Notes: generated by a model not told the origin, from the sequence alone. A stretch of 40,723 nucleotides of DNA from Rhodospirillaceae bacterium (GCA_018698795.1 JABIPG010000260.1:1-40723); one strand, 5' to 3'. Shown: positions 23,958-36,598, numbered from the stretch's first letter. Made by a program: numbers and translations.

Positions 23958-26117
23958 ATGAAACAGGTCATCCAGAGCCGCAAGAGCGGCAAGCTGGCGC
24001 TCAAGGAGGTTCCTGCGCCACGCGTTAAGGCCGGCCATCTCTTAGTTGAGACCCGCGCTTCGCTGATTTCGGCGGGCACCGAACGCATGGTCATCGACTT
24101 CGCCAAGAAAAGTTTGGCGGGCAAAGCGAAGGCGCGCCCGGACTTGGTGAAGAAAGTTGTCGAGAAAGCCAAGCGCGACGGGCTGAAGGCCACATTCGAA
24201 ACCGTTATGGCGCGGCTGGACGAGCCGCTGCCTTTGGGCTACTCCGCGGCCGGTGTCATTAAGGCCGTGGGCGCGGGGCTGGAGGGTGATTTCCGGGTCG
24301 GTGGTCGTGTCGCCATGGCCGGCGCGGGGCTGGCTAATCATGCTGAACTCAATGTCGTGCCGCGTAATCTTGTGGCCGCCGTGCCCGATGGCGTTAGCGA
24401 CGAGGACGCCGCCTTCGGCACCGTCGGTGCCATAGCGCTGCATGCGGTGCGCAACGCCGAAACAGGATTGGGCGACGTGGTCGCGGTGGTCGGTTGCGGT
24501 CTGGTCGGACAAATGGCGGCGCAATTCCTGACCCTTGCAGGTGCGCGGGTGGTGGCGCTTGATTACGATCCCGAGCGCCTGTCCCTGGCCAAGACCCTGG
24601 GAGCCGAACAGGCGCTCGACCTTGCTGGAGGGCTGGTGGACGAGACGATTCGCGAAATGACCGCCGGACGCGGCGTGGACGCAGTGATCATTGCCGCTGC
24701 CACAAGCTCCGCCGAGCCGTTTGAGACCGCTGCCGCCATTGCGCGAGATCGCGCGCGAGTGGTGATGGTCGGCATGACCGGTACGGCGTTTCCATATGCT
24801 GATTTTATGAAAAAAGAATTGAACGTCATTGTGTCGCGCTCCTATGGGCCGGGCCGCTATGACGATGCATTCGAGAGCCGTGGCGTCAAATACCCGGAAG
24901 GTTGGGTGCGCTGGACAGAGACTGGCAATTTGGAAGAAGCAGTGCGATTGATGCAGCCAGGCCGACCCGTGCGGCTCGATGTTACCAGTCTGATCACGCA
25001 TCGTTTTCCCTTTGACGATACAGAGCAGGCCTACAGCTTGGTCACGGGCGGCGGCAAGCATCTAGCAGTCATCCTCAACTACGATGGCGAAACCGCCGCA
25101 ACGGAGACGCCGGTGATCCGCCCGGCCAATGGAAAAGTCGGCGGCTGCGTCATCGGCGCTATCGGCGGCGGCAACTACGCCCGCACGGTGCTGCTGCCGA
25201 AACTGAAAGGGCTCTCCGCCGTCACGCTGCAAACGCTGGTCACAGAGCGCGGGGCCAGTGCTGAGCATGGGCAAGGTACTTTCGGCTTTCAACATGCGGA
25301 TACCGATCCGACAGCGGTGTTTGACGATGAATCCATTAATGCCGTGCTGATTGCCACCCGCCACGATAGCCACGCCGAACTTGCGATTGAAGCGCTCAAG
25401 GCCGGCAAATCGGTTTGGGTGGAAAAACCATTGGCGCTGACTTTCGAGCAATTGAATGCGGTTATTGAAGCTCGAAACGCGCAAGCGGAAACCGCGGGCG
25501 CATTTTTCCAAATCGGATTTAATCGCCGCTTCGCGCCCGCGACGGTGCGGCTCAAGGGTGCTTTGGTGCGGCATGTCGGCCCCAAGGTGATTTCCATGCG
25601 CATCAATGCCGGCGCCATTCCTGCCGAGCACTGGGTGCATGACCTGGATGCCGGGGGTGGGCGTATTGTGGGTGAAGCCTGCCACTTTATTGATTTGGCC
25701 CGTGCCCTGATCGGCGTGGCGATCACCAGCGTTGATGCACAGGCCGCCGCCAATACTGATGGCGCGTGCGACGATGCGGTGATATCGCTGGGCTTCGCGG
25801 ACGGTTCGTTGGCCAATATTGTCTATACGGCGCGCGGCTCATCGTCCGCCGGCAAGGAACGCATTGAGGCCCATGCCGGCGGTGCGACGTATCTGATCGA
25901 TGATTTTCGCGCGCTCACTGTATCCGGCGACAGTGCCACGCCGCCCTGGAAGGGCGCGCAAGACAAAGGGTTTCAGGCGGCGCTGGAGGCGTTTACCAAA
26001 GCTGTAAGTGCGGGTGGTCTCGCGCCGATTGATGAGGCCGAACTGGTGGAGAGCAGCACCGCGACATTGGCTGCACTTGAAAGCCTGCGCGGCGGCGGAA
26101 AGGTCGAATTGCAATGA
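23958..26117 (+). CDS. two-domain oxidoreductase: MDR (alcohol-dehydrogenase-like) plus Gfo/Idh/MocA
   Basis: 719 residues. Residues 1 to about 370 form a medium-chain dehydrogenase: EVPAPRVKAGHLLVETRASLISAGTE, GYSAAGVIKAVG, and the NAD(P) site VAVVGCGLVGQMAAQFL near 180. The zinc-site GHE motif is absent, replaced by GYSAAG, as is usual in this fused subfamily. Residues from about 385 form a Gfo/Idh/MocA dehydrogenase: VIGAIGGGNYARTVLLPKL, VLIATRHDSHAELA and the catalytic WVEKPLAL. NCBI names such proteins bi-domain-containing oxidoreductases; they are frequent in surface-glycan loci and often near asnB. I chose ATG 23958 (MKQVIQSRKSGK) by family alignment; ATG 23940 adds six residues. It heads an operon with gmhA and hldE. 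The reaction is not known. Confidence 0.88.
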   Translation: MKQVIQSRKSGKLALKEVPAPRVKAGHLLVETRASLISAGTERMVIDFAKKSLAGKAKARPDLVKKVVEKAKRDGLKATFETVMARLDEPLPLGYSAAGVIKAVGAGLEGDFRVGGRVAMAGAGLANHAELNVVPRNLVAAVPDGVSDEDAAFGTVGAIALHAVRNAETGLGDVVAVVGCGLVGQMAAQFLTLAGARVVALDYDPERLSLAKTLGAEQALDLAGGLVDETIREMTAGRGVDAVIIAAATSSAEPFETAAAIARDRARVVMVGMTGTAFPYADFMKKELNVIVSRSYGPGRYDDAFESRGVKYPEGWVRWTETGNLEEAVRLMQPGRPVRLDVTSLITHRFPFDDTEQAYSLVTGGGKHLAVILNYDGETAATETPVIRPANGKVGGCVIGAIGGGNYARTVLLPKLKGLSAVTLQTLVTERGASAEHGQGTFGFQHADTDPTAVFDDESINAVLIATRHDSHAELAIEALKAGKSVWVEKPLALTFEQLNAVIEARNAQAETAGAFFQIGFNRRFAPATVRLKGALVRHVGPKVISMRINAGAIPAEHWVHDLDAGGGRIVGEACHFIDLARALIGVAITSVDAQAAANTDGACDDAVISLGFADGSLANIVYTARGSSSAGKERIEAHAGGATYLIDDFRALTVSGDSATPPWKGAQDKGFQAALEAFTKAVSAGGLAPIDEAELVESSTATLAALESLRGGGKVELQ

Positions 26118-26145
26118 ACGGCGGAAACTGAAAAGGTTCTGAGTT

Positions 26146-26724
26146 ATGGAATTGGGAGCGTTTTTCGACAGTGAGTTCGACGAGCAAGCCGCCGTGGCTG
26201 TCGCCACCAAGGCAGCTCTGAAAGAGCCGTTCGAACGCCTGGTTGCGATTGCGGTGAGTTGCATCCGTAACGGCGGCAAAATTTTGTTTTTTGGCAACGG
26301 CGGCAGCGCTGCGGATTGCCAGCACTTGGCGACCGAACTGACCATTCGCTACATCTCCGACCGCGCGCCCATTGCCGCCATTGCGTTGACGACAGATTCA
26401 TCGGCGCTCACCGCTGGTGGCAACGATATCGGCTTTGAGAACATCTTCGCCCGTCAGGTTGCGGCGCTGGCCAAACCGGGCGATCTCGCCATCGGCATTT
26501 CCACGTCGGGCAACAGCGAGAACGTTATCCGCGCCCTCAAGCAAGCCAAGGACATGGGCGTTACGGCGGCAGCCTTCGGCGGCAAGGGTGGTGGCCCCAT
26601 GGCCGATGTAGCTGACCCGTATTTGGTGGTGCCAGCGAAAACGACGTCCCGCATCCAGGAGATGCACATCACGCTCGGCCATATGTTATGCGGTGCATTG
26701 GAGACGGAATTGGAACTGGTATGA
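26146..26724 (+). CDS. gmhA: D-sedoheptulose 7-phosphate isomerase
   Basis: 192 residues. It makes D-glycero-D-manno-heptose 7-phosphate, the first step to ADP-heptose or GDP-heptose for surface sugars. The SIS fold is clear: GGKILFFGNGGSAADCQHLATELTIRY near residue 43, ISTSGNSENVIRAL near 122, and RIQEMHITLGHMLCGALE at the C terminus, which carries the catalytic histidine. It begins 28 bases after the two-domain oxidoreductase and its TGA overlaps the hldE start (ATGA), so the two heptose enzymes are translationally coupled. Length is that of the family. Confidence 0.94.
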   Translation: MELGAFFDSEFDEQAAVAVATKAALKEPFERLVAIAVSCIRNGGKILFFGNGGSAADCQHLATELTIRYISDRAPIAAIALTTDSSALTAGGNDIGFENIFARQVAALAKPGDLAIGISTSGNSENVIRALKQAKDMGVTAAAFGGKGGGPMADVADPYLVVPAKTTSRIQEMHITLGHMLCGALETELELV

Positions 26725-28187
26725 TCGCCCATCCCACCCTTATCCCGTTGTTGTCCGCGATTGCTGAAAGCCGGGTGCTGTGTGTCGGCGACGTGATGCT
26801 GGATCGATTTATCTCCGGCGACGTGGCGCGAATATCACCCGAAGCGCCGGTGCCGGTGTTGCTGATTTCGGCGGAAACCGAAATGCTTGGCGGCGTTGGC
26901 AATGTGGTTCGCAATCTGGCCGGATTGGGCAGTGCTGCGGCATTGGTGGCGACCGTGGGTGACGATGGTGCGGGGCGGATTGTCGGCGAGCAATTGGCTG
27001 ATTTGGGCGACATCGACCCGGCCTTGGTTGTCGATACGGCGCGCCCGACCTCCATCAAGACGCGATATGTAGCCGGCAATCAGCAAATGCTCCGCGCCGA
27101 CAAGGAAGTGACCGGCTCGCTTGCCCCCGATACCGCGCAGGGTTTGACGGCGGCAGCCATGTCGGGCCTTAACGATTGCGGCGCGTTGGTGTTGTCGGAT
27201 TATGGCAAAGGCGTACTGGGCGGCGGTCGCGCCCAAGACCTGATTGCTGCCGCCAAGGGTGCGGGCAAGCCGGTAATCGTCGATCCCAAAGGCGATGACT
27301 ACAGCATCTACGCAGGTGCAGACCTGATCACGCCGAACCGCAAAGAACTGTCGGAAGCGTCGGGCTTTGTGGTTAACAGTGTCGGTACAGCTGTCGAAGC
27401 TGCAACGTCGCTGTTGAAACAATTTGATTTCGGCGCCGTCCTGGTGACGCTCAGCCATGAAGGCATGGTGCTGGTCACGCCAGAGACCAGCCTGCATGTG
27501 CCGGCCGAAGCGCGCGAGGTGTTCGATGTTTCGGGCGCGGGCGACACTGTGGTCGCGACACTGGCAAGTGCACTGGCGGCGGGGGCCGAGCTTCCCGACG
27601 CCGTCAAATTGGCCAACGCGGCGGCGGGTATTGTGGTCGGCAAGGTGGGCACGGCAGCGGTTTATGCCGCAGAGCTGGTCAGCGCGCTGCATCACGAGGA
27701 GATCTCCCGCGCCGAAGCCAAAGTCCTGACCTTGGCCGAAGCGAAAGATCGCGTTGAGGTTTGGCGGCGGCAAGGGCTCAAGGTCGGCTTTACCAACGGC
27801 TGCTTCGATCTATTGCATCCGGGGCATGTATCGCTGTTGGATCAATCCAAGGCAGCCTGTGAGCGTTTGATCGTTGGGCTCAACAGTGATGCGTCGACGG
27901 CGCGGCTGAAAGGTCCGGAGCGTCCAGTACAGAGTGAGGCTGGTCGGGCGACTGTGTTGGCGTCGCTGGTGAGCGTCGATCTGGTGGTGGTGTTTGAAGA
28001 AGATACGCCCTTGGAAGTAATCAAGGCTTTGCGGCCGGATGTTTTGGTCAAGGGCGCGGACTATGCCAAGGCAGATGTTGTGGGCGCGCCGGAGGTGGAA
28101 AGTTGGGGCGGGCGCGTGCATCTGGCTGATCTACAAGCCGGCCACTCCACCACGGCGACCATTGAACGTCTTACTGGCGGAAAATGA
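26721..28187 (+). CDS. hldE: bifunctional D-beta-heptose 7-phosphate kinase / heptose 1-phosphate adenylyltransferase
   Basis: 488 residues. Residues 1 to about 325 are a PfkB/ribokinase domain: VLCVGDVMLDRFISGDV, EAPVPVL, EMLGGVGNVVRNLAGLG, the kinase site FDVSGAGDTVVATLA near 270. Residues from about 345 are a nucleotidyltransferase with VGFTNGCFDLLHPGHVSLL and VKGADYAKADVVG. It phosphorylates heptose 7-phosphate at O1 and later couples heptose 1-phosphate to AMP. The phosphatase gmhB and epimerase hldD needed to complete ADP-L-heptose are not in this window. The start overlaps gmhA; the stop overlaps the next gene, both by ATGA. Confidence 0.95.
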   Translation: MIAHPTLIPLLSAIAESRVLCVGDVMLDRFISGDVARISPEAPVPVLLISAETEMLGGVGNVVRNLAGLGSAAALVATVGDDGAGRIVGEQLADLGDIDPALVVDTARPTSIKTRYVAGNQQMLRADKEVTGSLAPDTAQGLTAAAMSGLNDCGALVLSDYGKGVLGGGRAQDLIAAAKGAGKPVIVDPKGDDYSIYAGADLITPNRKELSEASGFVVNSVGTAVEAATSLLKQFDFGAVLVTLSHEGMVLVTPETSLHVPAEAREVFDVSGAGDTVVATLASALAAGAELPDAVKLANAAAGIVVGKVGTAAVYAAELVSALHHEEISRAEAKVLTLAEAKDRVEVWRRQGLKVGFTNGCFDLLHPGHVSLLDQSKAACERLIVGLNSDASTARLKGPERPVQSEAGRATVLASLVSVDLVVVFEEDTPLEVIKALRPDVLVKGADYAKADVVGAPEVESWGGRVHLADLQAGHSTTATIERLTGGK

Positions 28188-28792
28188 CGCCTGAGGAAGC
28201 CAATGGGCTATATGCCCTAGCCTGGCTGAGTTTCGGTGTCATGCATTCATGGCTGGCGGGTGCCAGGACGAAAGACCGCATGCGCGCTCTGCTGGGTCCC
28301 TATTATCGATTAATCTACAATATCATTGCGGCGTTGCATCTGGCTGCTATCGGCGCGTTCGGCGCGTGGACCTTCGATGGAGGGCGCGAGGTGGCGCCAT
28401 TCAATGAGTGGCGCGGGATTTTGACGCTTTTGGCTGTCGTCGGTTGGGCGGCACTGATTATGGTGCTGCGGACCTATGACCTGGGCCGGCTTTTAGGCAC
28501 CGCGCAAGTTCGTGCTCACAAAGCCGGTATGTCATTCGAAGACGACGAGCCGTTAATCACTTCCGGATTTCACATCTATGTGCGCCATCCTTTGTACGCG
28601 GCGGGGTTTTTGATTTTATGGGGAGCCGCATGGACCGACCTCGCGCTCGCAACGGCCCTGTGGGGATCTCTTTATCTCGTCATCGGATCGCGATTCGAGG
28701 AGCGGCGGCTGAGAAGGCTCTATGGCGATACCTACCGCGATTATTGCCGGCGCGTGCCGGCGTTTATTCCCTGGCGGGGAAAAGCGCTCTAA
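28184..28792 (+). CDS. membrane protein of the ICMT/PEMT methyltransferase family
   Basis: 202 residues with about five membrane segments (starting NGLYALAWLSFGVMHSWLAG, LIYNIIAALHLAAIGAFG, GILTLLAVVGWAALIMV). The C-terminal signature GFHIYVRHPLYAAGFLILWG followed by FEERRLRRLYGDTYRDYCRRV and FIPW is that of isoprenylcysteine carboxyl methyltransferase-like and phospholipid methyltransferases, where it forms the SAM site at the membrane face. The substrate is unknown. Its ATG overlaps the hldE stop (ATGA), so it is the fourth gene of the heptose operon; it may modify a lipid or lipid-linked product, which is inference. Its stop overlaps the convergent penicillin-binding protein stop by 4 bases. 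Confidence 0.8.
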   Translation: MTPEEANGLYALAWLSFGVMHSWLAGARTKDRMRALLGPYYRLIYNIIAALHLAAIGAFGAWTFDGGREVAPFNEWRGILTLLAVVGWAALIMVLRTYDLGRLLGTAQVRAHKAGMSFEDDEPLITSGFHIYVRHPLYAAGFLILWGAAWTDLALATALWGSLYLVIGSRFEERRLRRLYGDTYRDYCRRVPAFIPWRGKAL

Positions 28793-30720
28793 TTTGGACT
28801 GTTGAAAAACGTCAGAATGCGATCGATCAATCCCGGTTCGCCGGTTGAGGGCTTGGTCTTTGGCTTTTCGGCAATCGTGGTGGCGCCGGGTGTGGGTTTC
28901 GGCGGTGACATGCCGTCGACGCCGGGCAAGGATCGCACCGGCAGTCCGCGATGGGCATCGGCCATGAAGCGCCGCCAAATGCGGGCCGGAAGCCCCCCAC
29001 CGGTGACGCGCTTCATGGGCGCACCATTGTCGTTTCCGACCCAAACGCCTGCTACCAGGTCTGCCGTATAGCCGACGAACCAGGCATCGCGGTGGTTTTG
29101 GCTGGTGCCGGTCTTGCCGGCCGCGGGACGCTGCAATTGCGCCTTGCGACCGGTGCCGTGGCTCAACACACCAGCCATCATGCTATTCATGGCCGCCACG
29201 TGCTCGACCTCGACAACTCGGCCGGGCCCAGAACCGCCTCGTTTGTATAACACGCTGCCGTCGGCATCGCGGATTTCCGTGATTCCGAAGGGCCAAGCGG
29301 CGAAGCCGCCATTGGCAAACGGCGCGTAGGCCGCCGTAAGGTCTATCAGGCGGATGTCGTGCGTACCGAGCGCCAAACTGGGGCGGGCTTTGATACTGCC
29401 CGGCACACCCAGCCTCGATGCCGTATCGGCAACGTTTCCAAAGCCGACCTGACGTCCGACGCGAACGGCAGCGGTATTTACAGAATCGGCTAGGGCTTTG
29501 CCCAAAGAGATCGTGCCTCGGTGTTTGCCATCAAAGTTGCGCGGCTTCCAGCCATCGATTTCAATGGGGCTGTCGTCGACGGGGCTGGCTGGCGTCATGC
29601 CGGTCTCGAGTGCGGTCAGAAAAACGAAGGGCTTGAACGCGGAGCCTGGTTGTCGCGCAGCCTGGGTGGCCCGGTTGAACGGGCTTTCCGCATGGCTTCG
29701 CCCGCCCACCAAAGCGCGCACGGCGCCATCGCCGGCCATCGCCACCAATGCTCCTTGCCCGGCACGGGTCGTTTTCTCGGTGCCCGAAACAGCAGCGGCC
29801 ACGTGCCGCTCGGCAGAGCGTTGCAGGCCCGGGTTGAGGGTGGTGATGACGCTCAAATCGCGCCCGCCAAGCGTTACGTAATCGCCCAACTGTGACAATA
29901 CCCAGTCGGCGAAGTAGCGGCCATCAGTGATCGGGGGCCGGTAACGCCGCCCGCGTTGTTTGGCGGCATCCGCTGCTTGGCGCTCAGTCAAATAGCCTGC
30001 AGCAACCATGTTTTTGAGCACTTGGCGCGTTCGTCCGGCGGCGGCGCCGGGACTGGCTTGCGGATTATAACGGCTGGGGGCCTTCAAGAGCCCGGCGATC
30101 ATGGCTGACTCATATAATGAGAGCTCTTCGACGCTACGGCCGAAATATTTCCTCGCCGCGGCATCGACGCCGTAAGTTCCAGCGCCCAGGTAAACGCGAT
30201 TCAGATAGATGGTCAGAATTTGGTGTTTGGTAAATTTCTGTTCCAGCCACAGTGCCAACAACACTTCCTGGATTTTTCGCTTGAAAGATCGCTCCGGCGT
30301 CAGAAACAAATTCTTCGCCGCTTGCTGAGTCACGGTGGAACCGCCCTGGACGATACGCCCGGCGCGAACATTCGCCCAGGCGGCGCGTGCGATGCCGATT
30401 GGGTCGAGACCGAGATGGCTGTAAAAACGACGATCCTCGGTTGCGATCACGGCTTGCGGCAGGGATTTCGGCAGCGCCGACAGACGCACCGGAACACCAT
30501 AGAGATCGCCGCGCGCGGCAAACACGGCGCCATCAGCGCCGATGAGCGTCACAGTCGGACGCCGCGTCGCTTGCAATGCCTCGTCTACATCCGGCAAATC
30601 CAGGGCAAACCAGCCCAAGATACCGATAACCGCAATGGTGCCCCATACGGCCAATGTGGCGACGAACTTAAATGCCGGCCACAGCCATGCGCTGCCGGGA
30701 AATCGGGATCGCTCAGTCAT
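28789..30720 (-). CDS. class A penicillin-binding protein (glycosyltransferase/transpeptidase)
   Basis: 643 residues. An N-terminal membrane anchor (FVATLAVWGTIAVIGILGWF) leads to a family 51 glycosyltransferase with ATEDRRFYSHLG (catalytic Glu near 93), QGGSTVTQQAAKNLFL and RKIQEVLLALWLEQKF. The transpeptidase has SxxK in PGSAFKPF (near 368), SVN near 421 and KTGTSQ near 535. It polymerises and cross-links peptidoglycan in the periplasm. The length is shorter than E. coli PBP1A (850) and closer to compact class A enzymes. A Pro/Lys/Thr-rich tail (PKPTPGATTIAEKPKTKPS) ends the protein. It is divergent from the solute-binding protein gene. Confidence 0.92.
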   Translation of the reverse strand: MTERSRFPGSAWLWPAFKFVATLAVWGTIAVIGILGWFALDLPDVDEALQATRRPTVTLIGADGAVFAARGDLYGVPVRLSALPKSLPQAVIATEDRRFYSHLGLDPIGIARAAWANVRAGRIVQGGSTVTQQAAKNLFLTPERSFKRKIQEVLLALWLEQKFTKHQILTIYLNRVYLGAGTYGVDAAARKYFGRSVEELSLYESAMIAGLLKAPSRYNPQASPGAAAGRTRQVLKNMVAAGYLTERQAADAAKQRGRRYRPPITDGRYFADWVLSQLGDYVTLGGRDLSVITTLNPGLQRSAERHVAAAVSGTEKTTRAGQGALVAMAGDGAVRALVGGRSHAESPFNRATQAARQPGSAFKPFVFLTALETGMTPASPVDDSPIEIDGWKPRNFDGKHRGTISLGKALADSVNTAAVRVGRQVGFGNVADTASRLGVPGSIKARPSLALGTHDIRLIDLTAAYAPFANGGFAAWPFGITEIRDADGSVLYKRGGSGPGRVVEVEHVAAMNSMMAGVLSHGTGRKAQLQRPAAGKTGTSQNHRDAWFVGYTADLVAGVWVGNDNGAPMKRVTGGGLPARIWRRFMADAHRGLPVRSLPGVDGMSPPKPTPGATTIAEKPKTKPSTGEPGLIDRILTFFNSPN

Positions 30721-30846
30721 GCCTCGTTATTGCAGATGACAGGTTAGAATCGGGTTAAGGCTCCAATCAGGAAAATCTGGTAATTTCAATTTGACGACAT
30801 ACATAATTATCTGCCCGAATTGAGATCACGCCTCCAGGAGCCGCAT

Positions 30847-31635
30847 ATGCGCGAATTTCTAGATCTTGCCGGCAAGGGCTTGCTGGCCGTCGTTCTAACC
30901 ATGATCGCTGTCGCTGTTCAGGCGCCGGTCGCCGCCCAAACGATTGTCATGTCCTACAACTCCGACTGGCCGCCGTATTCGTCCGGCGCCGGGCCGCGTG
31001 TGGAGGGAATTCTGCCAGCGCTGATGACGGAAATTCTGGCCAACCGTATGGGGCTGACGGTGCGCAATGTGGGTTACCCCTGGAAGCGTGTACAAAGCAG
31101 CGTCAAGGCCGGACAAGTGGATGCCATGGTGACGGTTCCGACGGAACCTCGCCTCGCCTATACGCACCGGTCGCGAAATATCGTTTACAGTCTCAATATG
31201 GTGCTCGCCGTGCCTGTCGGTAGCGCCTCCTTCCAGGCGCTTCGCGCCAGCCCGACGGCGGCGACCCTGAAACGCTTTACCCCTTGCGACATCCTTGGAA
31301 ATGGGTGGGGAAAGCGGTTTTTTGCGTCAAACGACATTAAGCCGGTGATCGCAACGAAAGTGGTGAGCTGCCTTCGAATGGTCGCGAAAGGTCGGGTTGA
31401 TGCAAGCTTGCAAGCTGAGGCGGTGTTGCGCCGCGCAATCCCGAGCGCCGGACTGGAGCGCGAGATATCGATCATCCCCGATCCGCTCGGGGCCATGGAT
31501 TTCACACTCTTGGTATCGAAGAAATCTCAACTGAAAAGTGATTTCCTCCAGCGCTTTGATACGTTGCTCGATAACATGAAATCAGACGGCAGCTACGACA
31601 CATTGGTGGCGGGCCTTAGAAAGGGCGGTTTCTGA
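30847..31635 (+). CDS. periplasmic solute-binding protein, family 3 type, without transporter partners
   Basis: 262 residues. The signal peptide is LAGKGLLAVVLTMIAVAVQA with a cut near VAAQ (residue 31). The mature part resembles the amino-acid binding (SBP_bac_3) fold: MSYNSDWPPYSS, GILPALMTEILANRMGLTV, VQSSVKAGQVDAMVTVPTEPRLAYT, then the VAKGRVDASLQ and DFTLLVSKKSQLKSDFLQRFD segments. Two cysteines (FTPCDILG and VVSCLRMV) may form a disulfide. No permease or ATPase is nearby, so it could feed a distant transporter or act as a sensor module. AGGAG stands 7 bases before ATG 30847. It is convergent with gyrB; the stops are 8 bases apart and lie within a 7-bp inverted repeat. Confidence 0.8.
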   Translation: MREFLDLAGKGLLAVVLTMIAVAVQAPVAAQTIVMSYNSDWPPYSSGAGPRVEGILPALMTEILANRMGLTVRNVGYPWKRVQSSVKAGQVDAMVTVPTEPRLAYTHRSRNIVYSLNMVLAVPVGSASFQALRASPTAATLKRFTPCDILGNGWGKRFFASNDIKPVIATKVVSCLRMVAKGRVDASLQAEAVLRRAIPSAGLEREISIIPDPLGAMDFTLLVSKKSQLKSDFLQRFDTLLDNMKSDGSYDTLVAGLRKGGF

Positions 31636-35358
<3,723 letters not shown>

Positions 35359-35453
35359 TTCGGTCCGGGAATCATCTGTTGCCAGTCCGGTTGTACCGTA
35401 CAGTTTCGAGCTCCTGCTTTAATTAAACGCCCAATAACACGTCTTTAAACGCG

Positions 35454-35492
35454 TCCCTGGACACGCCCTTTGGACACGCCCCCTAGACACGC
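35454..35492. repeat. three-copy 13-bp tandem repeat spanning the dnaN stop codon
   Basis: Units 35454-35466, 35467-35479 and 35480-35492 follow each other without gaps and share the plus-strand end GACACGC and a pyrimidine-rich front. Unit three contains the last codons and stop of dnaN. Weaker copies ending in ACG(C) seem to continue left to about 35418 at 11-14 base intervals. Function is unknown. Confidence 0.85.
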
Positions 35493-36598
35493 ATTGGCAT
35501 CAGCACATAGAGCGCGCTGTTGTCATCGACTTCGCTCATGATTGTCGGCGAGCCGGAATCCGCCATGGTAAAGCGTGCCGTGTCACCTTCGATCTGCCGT
35601 GTAATATCCAGGAGATAGGCAGAATTAAACCCGATTTCGATGTCGTCGCCAAGGTAGTCCACTTCGACTTCTTCCGTGGCGCTGCCGTGTTCGGGGCTGG
35701 AGGCCGAAAGTACCAACAAACCGTTCGAAAGTGCGAGTTTCACGGCTCGTGATTTTTCGCTGGAAATAGCTGAAACGCGATCCACGGCATCGGCAAAGCC
35801 TTTGCAGCCGACCTCCATGACTTTGTCGTTGCCGGCCGGAATGACGCGCTGGTAATCGGGGAACGTGCCATCAATGAGCTTCGACGTTAGCACCGCATCA
35901 TCGAAGGCGAAGCGAATTTTGGTTTCCGATAAGGATACCCCTACTTCATCGCCGGACTCGTCGATCAATTTGCGCAATTCTGTCACCACCTTGCGGGGCA
36001 CGATGACGCCGGGCATCTCTTCGGCACCCGCAGGCAGAGGAGATTCGACGCTAGCCAACCGATGGCCATCTGTGGCGACGGCACGCAACACAGACGTTCC
36101 GTCACGCTCTGCCTTATGCAGGTAAATGCCGTTTAGATAATAGCGGGTCTCTTCGGTGGAAATGGCGAACTTTGAGCGATCAATCAAATTCCGAAGCTCA
36201 ACCGCGGTCAGGGTGAATGAATGTTCCAATTCACCACCCGACAGCACCGGAAATTCATCTGTCGGCAGGCTTTGCAGCGTAAATCGCGACCGCCCTGCCG
36301 ATAGTGTCAGTTCGCCGCCGCCGCCAGCATCCAAGTCAACCTGAGCACCATCCGGCAATTTGCGGACGATATCATAGAGGGTGTGTGCCGGCACCGTGGT
36401 CATCCCTGGTGTGGAGACTTGAGCCGCCGTTGTTTCGACAATATCGAGGTCCATATCGGTGGCGTTTAATTTTACGACACCATCGCCAGCCTCAATCTTG
36501 ACGTTTGATAGAATCGGTATGGTGTTGCGGCGTTCGACCACACTCTGCACATGTCCCAAGGACTTCAGCAGATCGGCCCGTTCAATGGTTAGTTTCAT
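35483..36598 (-). CDS. dnaN: DNA polymerase III sliding clamp (beta subunit)
   Basis: 371 residues, the length of the family. The beta clamp encircles DNA and tethers the polymerase. Visible family parts: MKLTIERADLLKSLGHVQSVVERRNTIPILSNV at the start, the IDGTFPDYQRVIP stretch near 240, and the nearly invariant C-terminal end ALYVLMPMRV. The ATG at 36598 has no clear ribosome site; a TGAAATTTCA palindrome is directly upstream. It follows dnaA after 187 bases that contain a likely promoter. The stop codon lies inside a 13-bp tandem repeat, but the protein is complete. Confidence 0.98.
   Translation of the reverse strand: MKLTIERADLLKSLGHVQSVVERRNTIPILSNVKIEAGDGVVKLNATDMDLDIVETTAAQVSTPGMTTVPAHTLYDIVRKLPDGAQVDLDAGGGGELTLSAGRSRFTLQSLPTDEFPVLSGGELEHSFTLTAVELRNLIDRSKFAISTEETRYYLNGIYLHKAERDGTSVLRAVATDGHRLASVESPLPAGAEEMPGVIVPRKVVTELRKLIDESGDEVGVSLSETKIRFAFDDAVLTSKLIDGTFPDYQRVIPAGNDKVMEVGCKGFADAVDRVSAISSEKSRAVKLALSNGLLVLSASSPEHGSATEEVEVDYLGDDIEIGFNSAYLLDITRQIEGDTARFTMADSGSPTIMSEVDDNSALYVLMPMRV

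Noticed and set aside
24042-25061. 339-codon open frame antisense to the two-domain oxidoreductase
   Set aside because: Shadow frame in GC-rich coding DNA; rich in His, Arg and Gln with no domain, while the plus-strand frame is well supported.
26835-27773. 312-codon open frame antisense to hldE
   Set aside because: Same reason: low-complexity composition, no motif, lies wholly within a secure gene.
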